Source: Actinomycetes bacterium (GTDB taxonomy: Bacteria; Actinomycetota; Acidimicrobiia; Acidimicrobiales; Ilumatobacteraceae). From it: a stretch of 50,623 nucleotides of DNA. The notes beneath the pieces are model-generated. The model was given only the letters and a program-made list of their open reading frames with translations, was not told where the DNA came from and ran no database searches. Position 1 is the first letter of the stretch. Each line of letters starts with the position of its first letter. The stretch covers positions 1 through 50,623 of the forward strand of contig JANYDH010000190.1 of NCBI GenBank assembly GCA_025359865.1. Direction: 5' to 3'. Both the position numbers and the translations under genes were made by a program. Of this stretch, positions 45,376-50,623 are shown one piece after another.

Positions 45376-46182
45376 GTGCAACGTTCTCTCGCCGGTCTCT
45401 TCTTTGCCGCTGCCTTTCTTTGTTGCTGTCTGGCCATCTCCGGTTTCCTCCTTCAACAGACCCTCTTCGCTCCCGGCACCACCCGCGAGTCGGCCGGCGC
45501 AGTGCTGAGCGATTCCACGGTGAGCATGAAACTCGTCGATACCATTTCCGCCGCCGCTGCGCCGGTTCTCGGCGAGCCGGAGGCCAGCGTCAATGCCACG
45601 GTTTCCTTGGTGCTCAGTACCAAAGCAGGCGCAAAGCTGCTCGCCGACGTGCTGCACGACGCGCACGCCCGCCTCATCGGCGACAGCGACGACCCCGTCG
45701 TCATCACGCCCCAAGAGGTGGTTCAGGTTGTCCGCGACGAACGTGCAGCAGCAGTGCCGGCGATCGTTCTCGACGTACCGCGCGTCACCGCTCTGGTCGT
45801 CACCAGGGGCATCGTCAGTTGGTTGGTCCCATTGGCGGCGATAGGCGTCGTGGTGTTCTTGGTGCTGTGCTTCCTCGCCCATCCCGATCGCGCCGCGCTG
45901 GTACGCACGCTCGGACTCGGGCTCATCGTGCTCGCCGCGCTTGTCGGGCTGTTCGGCTACGTGATTCCGAAGTTCATTCCGACGGTGCTGTCCGACAGCG
46001 TGTATGCACGTATTCCACCGCGGTTAGCAGACGACCATGCGACCCTGACCGTGTTCACGTGTCTGGTAGTGGCAGGCGTTGGATTGGCGCTGTTTGCCGC
46101 TTCAGCCCGTATGGGACGCGGCCGGAGATGGAGCACGCCGATCAGCAGCTATCGCTACCGCGAAGAACGCCGGTGGAGCTGA
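45376..46182 (+). CDS. Polytopic membrane protein, function unknown
   Basis: The family of this 268-residue protein is not recognised. It has an N-terminal hydrophobic helix (about 5-27), an exported domain of about 110 residues, and three more helices (about 141-163, 174-196 and 223-245). The GTG start lies about seven bases after CACAAT, a possible -10 box, so the mRNA may be leaderless; GGGAG abuts the start. It is divergent from the DUF983-like gene and convergent with the aminotransferase. Confidence 0.72.
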   Translation: MQRSLAGLFFAAAFLCCCLAISGFLLQQTLFAPGTTRESAGAVLSDSTVSMKLVDTISAAAAPVLGEPEASVNATVSLVLSTKAGAKLLADVLHDAHARLIGDSDDPVVITPQEVVQVVRDERAAAVPAIVLDVPRVTALVVTRGIVSWLVPLAAIGVVVFLVLCFLAHPDRAALVRTLGLGLIVLAALVGLFGYVIPKFIPTVLSDSVYARIPPRLADDHATLTVFTCLVVAGVGLALFAASARMGRGRRWSTPISSYRYREERRWS

Positions 46183-46249
46183 ACCGCCAGTTGATGGTCA
46201 CGCGAGCAACACCGTGCACCGCGGCTGCGAACCATGTCTGATTCGTCGG

Positions 46250-47623
46250 TCAGGCCGTGAGTTCGGTGACGAATTCTTGGAACACTTCCGCATAGTGCAT
46301 GACGTCGCTGTCGGCGTGCAGCACCGAAATGAGCCACTGCTCATCGAGGCCCGGCGGTAGCAGCACACCACGATTGATTCCGTGCATCCACTGTGCGAAT
46401 GCAAGATCGAAATCGGTCGCTTTGTAGTCACGGTAGTTCTCGATCGGCCTCTCTGCCCACGTGACACAGCCCTTGGCACCAAACTGCACCGTATGGGCCG
46501 GCAGTGATGCGGCTTCGATGATGGATTGGCACGCGCCGACCAGGCGAGTGTTGCGATCAATGGTGGCCTGGGTCGCCTGCGGAGTGCAGACTTCGGTGAG
46601 CACGGCTCGTGCCGCGGCCATGCACAACGGGTTGCCGTTGTAGGTGCCGAGATGGACCACCTTGCCCGACGTGATCTGATCCATGCACTCACGCGTACCG
46701 CCGAACGCTCCGAGAGGAAGCCCTCCACCGATACTCTTCGCGAGTGCTACGAGGTCCGGTGTAACGCCGACCACGCCGGTGGCACCTCCCCACCCCGCCG
46801 TGATGCCGGTCTTGACCTCGTCGAAAATGAGCATGGTGCCGTACTTGCGGGTGATGTCACGAACAGCCTGCAGATAGCCGGATTGCGGCATGCAGATACC
46901 AATGTTCTCCATCACCGGCTCGACGATGAACGCGGCGACTTCGCGACTGGCGAGGACACGTTCGAGGGCAGCCGAGTTGTTGTAGGGGATCACGATCGTG
47001 TCTCCGAGCACGGCACGCGTGATTCCGGCCGTACCGGGGATGGATCGCGGCGCATCGGCAGGGCCGGCCTCGCTGATGGGCGGCTTCATCGAGATCATCA
47101 CTTCGTCGTGGTGTCCGTGGTAACCACCTTCGACCTTGACGATCTTTTCTCGGCCGGTGAGGCCACGTGCCACGCGGATCGCGTCCATGGTGGCCTCGGT
47201 CCCCGAGTTGGTGAACCTCCACAGCGGCAACCCGTAGCGAGCGCCCAGCAGTTCGGCAACCTCGGAGTTCATCTCACACGGAGTGACGAACAGCGTTCCG
47301 TCATCGAGTTGATGCTCAATCGCCGATCGGACCGCCGGATGGCAGTGACCTGCGAAGAGGGCACCGAAGCCCATGTCGTAGTCGACGTAGCGATTGCCAT
47401 CGACGTCTTCCATCCACGCGTCCTGCGCGCGCCTCACGACAATTGGGTGCGGGTCGTACGACTGGAAACTGGATGGTACGCCGAGTGGCATGACTTTGCG
47501 GGCCCGTTCGCTGGCAGCTTGCGAACCTCGGGTGCGATCGATGTAGACCCGCAATTCCCGTGCTGTAATACGTTTAGCCCGGTCGGCCAGTTCGGTGTTG
47601 CGCATGGATTCCGTTGCGCTCAT
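46250..47623 (-). CDS. Class III aminotransferase, glutamate-1-semialdehyde aminomutase-like
   Basis: This PLP enzyme (457 residues) has the class III features DVDGNRYVDYDMGFGALFAGHCHPAV, TNSGTEATMDAIRVARG, KVEGGYHGHHD, LIFDEVKTGITAGWGG, and the PLP Lys in ALAKSIGGGLPLGAFGG. The HGHHD and GGGLPLGAFGG segments resemble HemL, but the active-site context DEVKTG rather than DEVMTGFR suggests a GSAM-like aminotransferase of another substrate. No other heme genes are nearby. Confidence 0.85.
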   Translation of the reverse strand: MSATESMRNTELADRAKRITARELRVYIDRTRGSQAASERARKVMPLGVPSSFQSYDPHPIVVRRAQDAWMEDVDGNRYVDYDMGFGALFAGHCHPAVRSAIEHQLDDGTLFVTPCEMNSEVAELLGARYGLPLWRFTNSGTEATMDAIRVARGLTGREKIVKVEGGYHGHHDEVMISMKPPISEAGPADAPRSIPGTAGITRAVLGDTIVIPYNNSAALERVLASREVAAFIVEPVMENIGICMPQSGYLQAVRDITRKYGTMLIFDEVKTGITAGWGGATGVVGVTPDLVALAKSIGGGLPLGAFGGTRECMDQITSGKVVHLGTYNGNPLCMAAARAVLTEVCTPQATQATIDRNTRLVGACQSIIEAASLPAHTVQFGAKGCVTWAERPIENYRDYKATDFDLAFAQWMHGINRGVLLPPGLDEQWLISVLHADSDVMHYAEVFQEFVTELTA

Positions 47624-47756
47624 GGTTACTCCTCACGGATTTCGTTCCAGTGAGCATAGCTCACCACGGAATCCGCCGTGAACAGCCATGTGCGCATGTG
47701 CATGGAAATAGTGGGAGTAACTGCCCCGCATGTCTGGCAGACTAAGCGCCGCACAT

Positions 47757-47829
<73 letters not shown>

Positions 47830-47830
<1 letters not shown>

Positions 47831-47850
47831 CCGGGCCTTCGGGCCTTTAG
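47830..47850 (+). terminator. Weak hairpin after tRNA-His
   Basis: GGCC-TTCG-GGCC followed by TTT lies just past tRNA-His. The stem is only four strong pairs, so it may be a processing or weak termination signal. Confidence 0.35.
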
Positions 47851-47895
47851 CGTTGCCGCGCAGCGAGGTTGCTCCATACACTGCGGCGGCTGCAC

Positions 47896-47970
47896 GCGCC
47901 TCTAGCTCAACGGCAGAGCAACGGACTCTTAATCCGCAGGTTCTGGGTTCGAAACCCAGGGGGCGCACCA
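47896..47970 (+). tRNA. tRNA-Lys (CTT anticodon)
   Basis: The acceptor GCGCCTC (47896-47902) pairs with GGGGCGC (47960-47966) with one wobble. The anticodon loop CTCTTAA gives CTT. The T arm is CTGGG-TTCGAAA-CCCAG. A discriminator A and an encoded CCA end at 47970. It stands directly before the integrase gene and is the probable insertion site of the element. Confidence 0.95.
47940..47970 (+). other. Putative attachment site (tRNA-Lys 3' end)
   Basis: Integrating elements with tyrosine integrases commonly use tRNA 3' ends, leaving the tRNA whole at one junction. The integrase starts 110 bases beyond this tRNA, in the usual orientation. The second junction is outside the window, so the exact core cannot be defined. 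Confidence 0.45.
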
Positions 47971-47999
47971 CATACATCCAGCTCAGAGGCACTTTCTGA

Positions 48000-48078
48000 G
48001 CGAGTTGCGAAAGTCTATTCAGCGAGTTAGGCACCGGGCCTGGTCTAGACACGTCAATAGACTGTCGATAGACTTTTC
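48000..48078 (+). repeat. AATAGACT repeats before the integrase (possible arm sites)
   Basis: AAAGTCTATT (48010-48019), AATAGACT (48056-48063) and ATAGACTTTT (48068-48077) share one core; the last two are 11 bases apart in direct orientation and the first is inverted. GCGAGTT also occurs twice (48000-48006 and 48022-48028). They lie between the tRNA and the integrase, where arm-type integrase sites or the integrase promoter would be. Confidence 0.5.
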
Positions 48079-48080
48079 TC

Positions 48081-49532
48081 ATGTCGCTCGACAGAGACCG
48101 CTTCGAGGCGAAGATCGACCGCTCCGGGTTGCATCACCTGTGGCTCGGCGCCGCCGCGACGAACGGTGTCGGGCAGGTCCGAATCGACGGCAAATTGGTC
48201 ACCGCTCCCCGCGTCGCGTACGAGTTGGAGCACGGGCCACTTGCCAACGGCGATCGTGTGTTGACCTGTCCAGCTGAGCCCGGATGTGTCCGTGTCGATC
48301 ATCTTCGTGTCGACCAACGTGCGTCAAGAGAGCCCGCCGCGGCTCCCCGACGCGCTGTGCGCGGCGCCGGATCGATCCAGGCAATGTCGCGTGGAGTGTG
48401 GAAGATTGGCGTCACAGCCGGCGTCGACTCGGACGGCAAGCGCCGACGAAGCTTTCGAACCGTTCGAGGGACGCGCACCGACGCTGCCAAAGCACTTGCC
48501 GCACTGGTCACCGAGGTCGGCGACGGCAGTCGACTCCCCCGTCAGGCGGACAAGCAGCTCAGCGTTGACGCCTTGGTCGAGTGGTACCTCACATTCGCCG
48601 CTGAAGATCGTGGGCTCGAGCACTCGACCATCGTCGGTTATGGAGACGCCTACACCCACTGGTTGCAAGACATCATCGGAACAAAGCGGGCCAGCTCCGT
48701 CACGATGGCCGATCTCGACAAAGCGTTCGGCCGGATGCGGCGTGCCGAGCTCTCGCACAGTCGGATGAACAACGCTCGATCGGTGCTCAGCGGTGCATAC
48801 AAGTGGGGCAAGCGCCATGGCAAGGTCACTTCGAATCCGGTCGACGGGTTCGAAATCCCGGCCAGCAAGCACACTCCACGCCCGACAACCGCACCAGAAA
48901 TCGAGGATCTGCTGCGGTTACTCGATGTCGCCGACGAGCACGACGAGATCCTGGCCCCCGTCCTCAAGCTCGGCGCAACGACGGGCCTACGGCGAGGCGA
49001 GTTGTCCGGCCTACGCCGTAACCGCCTCAACCTCGATCGCCGCGAATTGATCGTGGACACCGCGATCAACGATGCCGGCGGAATCGTCGTCGAGAAGCAG
49101 ACCAAGACCCGCAGCCGGCGATCGGTCGCGCTCGATGCGGTAACCGTGGATCTGCTGCGCCAGCACCTCAAGGCGATGGACGACCGAGCCGAACTGCTCC
49201 GCACGAAGGTGGCCCCCGACGCGTTCGTCTTCAGCCTCGACCCGGATTGCGGGACGCCGATGCGCCCCGAGTTCCTGACACGTCGGATGCGCCAACTGCG
49301 CAAGGAGTACAACCTCACTGACGGCAGCTTCGATGCAACAATCCTGGCACTGCGCAAGTGGACGAGCAGCGAACTGATGGACGCCGGCTTCAACCCCGCC
49401 GCGGTCAGCGGCCGGCAAGGCCACACCGTCCAAGTAATGCTCCACCACTACTCGACACGCCGACAGTCCGCCGACAAAGCGGCGGCCGAACATCTCGGAG
49501 CTCGAGTGCACCAACGAGCCGGCACTGAGTAG
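48081..49532 (+). CDS. Tyrosine integrase with N-terminal HNH-like domain
   Basis: The 483-residue protein has three parts. Residues about 5-78 (RFEAKIDRSGLHHLWLGAA, APRVAYELEHGPL, CVRVDHLRV) resemble the HNH_3 homing-endonuclease fold, but the usual H-L-C-D and CVNP residues are altered, so cleavage activity is doubtful. Residues about 105-150 resemble an arm-binding domain, and 160-250 the SAM-like core-binding domain. The catalytic domain has R304, a Lys in KTRSRR, R425, H448 and Y457; the His of HxxR is Leu422. It would move the element into and out of tRNA-Lys. Confidence 0.9.
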   Translation: MSLDRDRFEAKIDRSGLHHLWLGAAATNGVGQVRIDGKLVTAPRVAYELEHGPLANGDRVLTCPAEPGCVRVDHLRVDQRASREPAAAPRRAVRGAGSIQAMSRGVWKIGVTAGVDSDGKRRRSFRTVRGTRTDAAKALAALVTEVGDGSRLPRQADKQLSVDALVEWYLTFAAEDRGLEHSTIVGYGDAYTHWLQDIIGTKRASSVTMADLDKAFGRMRRAELSHSRMNNARSVLSGAYKWGKRHGKVTSNPVDGFEIPASKHTPRPTTAPEIEDLLRLLDVADEHDEILAPVLKLGATTGLRRGELSGLRRNRLNLDRRELIVDTAINDAGGIVVEKQTKTRSRRSVALDAVTVDLLRQHLKAMDDRAELLRTKVAPDAFVFSLDPDCGTPMRPEFLTRRMRQLRKEYNLTDGSFDATILALRKWTSSELMDAGFNPAAVSGRQGHTVQVMLHHYSTRRQSADKAAAEHLGARVHQRAGTE

Positions 49533-50060
49533 GTCGGCGGTCCGCGCTACCGGCGACGGCTGCTGCGGAGCTTCACCGCTCGTACATCGACGACGACGAG
49601 TGACCCTCCCGCTCGAATTCTAAGCGGGAACTCTCGGCGCAGACCCGGGCGTCCTGGCGACGGTCTCAGCTCCTGCCGAGGAATCGAGACTGACGTCCCC
49701 AACCAAGAATCGATGCGCCTCACGGCTGCCACGCGCTCCGGGAACGCAGGTGGCCGGCACTTCAGGAGGTCTTGTCCCGTTGCCGCGATTTGAGGCCCCG
49801 TTGGTGGGTGAGCCTCGTAACGAAGTGTGTGTCGACGGCTACGAGCAGAGGGGGCCAAGACATTTGAGTGATTCCGAGTTGCCCGCACACAAATCGTTCC
49901 GGCAGTCGATGGATTCCGGCCGAGAGTGCTGCGCCCGGGCCGAAATGACCTCTGTAACTCACTGGGGCCTTCCGAACGTGCGCACGAGGTTCACGGCTTC
50001 GGCCACGACGGCGTCACGAAATCTGATTTTGACAGGCATGTATTGACGGAGGTGCAAGTG
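49533..50060. other. Region between integrase and excisionase-like gene
   Basis: About 530 bases without a supported gene. Arg-rich frames on both strands look like shadows. A hairpin with seven perfect pairs (TCCCGCT/AGCGGGA, nine-base loop) lies at 49607-49629, 75 bases after the integrase stop. Nothing else is clear; an origin of transfer could lie here or near 50400. Confidence 0.4.
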
Positions 50061-50396
50061 GTGAGCGAACCGATTGACGAGTGGAGCGCAATGCCGCTCA
50101 TGCTGACCGTCGAAGACGCCGCGCGGGTGCTTCGCATCGGCAGGTCCAAGGCGTATGAGATGGCGAAGCTGTACACCGCCAGCGGCGGGACCGCCGGACT
50201 CGCATGCCTGCGTCTTGGTGATCTGCTTCGCGTCCCCAAGTTCGCGTTGCACGAGTTCGTGACCACCGGTCGCGTCGTGCAGCTCATCCCGCAACACGTC
50301 GCGAACGCGACTCCCGACGCGACTGCCTCGCGCAAGCCGGCGTCCAAGTCTCGCGGCACGGATCGCGCTCAGTTGTCGTTGCTCGGATCGGACTGA
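50061..50396 (+). CDS. Excisionase-like helix-turn-helix protein
   Basis: The 111-residue protein has an N-terminal winged-helix motif of the MerR/HTH_17 excisionase type: LMLTVEDAARVLRIGRSKAYEMAKLY, then LRLGDLLRVPKFALHEFV. The Lys/Arg-rich tail follows. GGAGG lies eight bases before the GTG at 50061 (five before another GTG at 50058). Its place between integrase and relaxase fits a recombination directionality factor that promotes excision, though it could also be a simple regulator. Confidence 0.82.
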   Translation: MSEPIDEWSAMPLMLTVEDAARVLRIGRSKAYEMAKLYTASGGTAGLACLRLGDLLRVPKFALHEFVTTGRVVQLIPQHVANATPDATASRKPASKSRGTDRAQLSLLGSD

Positions 50397-50476
50397 CCGA
50401 TGGCCGGTCGATGGAGGACCTCGGTAAGAGCACATCCCGAATTGAACAGACAGGTGCCCGCGGGTTGGGGTGTGTG

Positions 50477-50623
50477 GTGATTCGGGTGACGACGTTGTAC
50501 GCCGCGACTGCGTCGGCGACCGCGAAGTACTACACGCGCTATCTGACGGACGCGCCGGGCGAGGTCCCGGGCCAGTGGGCCGGCAATCAGGCCGGCCTGC
50601 TCGGTCTCAACGGGGTGGTGTCG
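50477..50623 (+). CDS. MobF/TrwC-type relaxase, N-terminus only
   Basis: The last 49 codons run open to the window edge. They read VTTLYAATASATAKYYTRYL, then TDAPGEVPGQWAGNQAGLLGLNGVVS, which matches the start of actinobacterial MobF (TrwC/TraI-like) relaxases: a strand, the YY catalytic-region Tyr pair in AKYYTRYL, and the GxWxGxxAxxLGL segment. Relaxases nick the origin of transfer and pilot DNA in conjugation. The start may be GTG 50477 or GTG 50486. Most of the gene is outside the window. Confidence 0.75.
   Translation, partial: MIRVTTLYAATASATAKYYTRYLTDAPGEVPGQWAGNQAGLLGLNGVVS

Noticed and set aside
49547-50046. Arg-rich frames on both strands between integrase and excisionase-like gene
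   Set aside because: Overlapping on opposite strands, no ribosome sites, no family resemblance.

Overview
This window is a chromosomal segment of a high-GC actinobacterium. The gene order (division and wall cluster without ftsA, divIVA-sepF-yggS-ftsZ, lexA divergent from a LysM protein followed by nrdR, and dapF-miaA-miaB-recA) and protein style suggest class Acidimicrobiia, close to Ilumatobacter. The lineage is inferred from family resemblance only. Enzymes for meso-diaminopimelate (DapC, DapF) and a MurE with the DAP-type DNPR motif point to meso-DAP peptidoglycan.

About 0-22.6 kb is one long minus-strand division and cell wall (dcw) cluster. Transcription order is mraZ, rsmH, ftsL, ftsI, murE, mraY, murD, ftsW, murG, murC, murB, ftsQ, ftsZ, yggS, sepF, divIVA, ileS, and a DksA-like gene. 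From murE to ftsQ nearly every junction is an ATGA or GTGA overlap. murF is missing from its usual place between murE and mraY. The cluster starts at a clear promoter overlain by in-phase G-runs that look like an MraZ operator.

About 22.9-29.8 kb is an accessory and partly decayed stretch. It holds a lipoprotein esterase, a DsbA-fold protein, an MFS transporter broken by a single-base frameshift, a VOC protein, a nucleotidyltransferase broken by a nonsense codon, a TPR-like gene tail, an intact RES/Xre toxin-antitoxin pair, and a 5'-truncated, frameshifted collagen-like surface protein gene.

About 29.9-36 kb is a DNA precursor and SOS block: class II ribonucleotide reductase nrdJ with NrdR-like boxes in its promoter, a RibD-C reductase, nrdR, a LysM protein and lexA. 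The lexA/LysM intergenic region holds five LexA-type boxes, two perfect, fitting two divergent promoters. recA (43 kb) has another perfect box inside its promoter spacer.

About 36-47.6 kb is housekeeping: a membrane protein, dapC, hflX, dapF (with Ser in place of the expected first catalytic Cys), miaA, miaB, recA, an enoyl-CoA hydratase, two membrane proteins and a class III aminotransferase.

About 47.7-50.6 kb holds tRNA-His and tRNA-Lys, then the left end of an integrated element: a tyrosine integrase with an unusual N-terminal HNH-like domain, an excisionase-like HTH gene, and the first codons of a MobF/TrwC-type relaxase cut by the window edge. This is most simply an integrative conjugative or mobilizable element inserted at the tRNA-Lys gene. 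The integrase fusion, the multi-box SOS control region and the DapF substitution are the most interesting observations.
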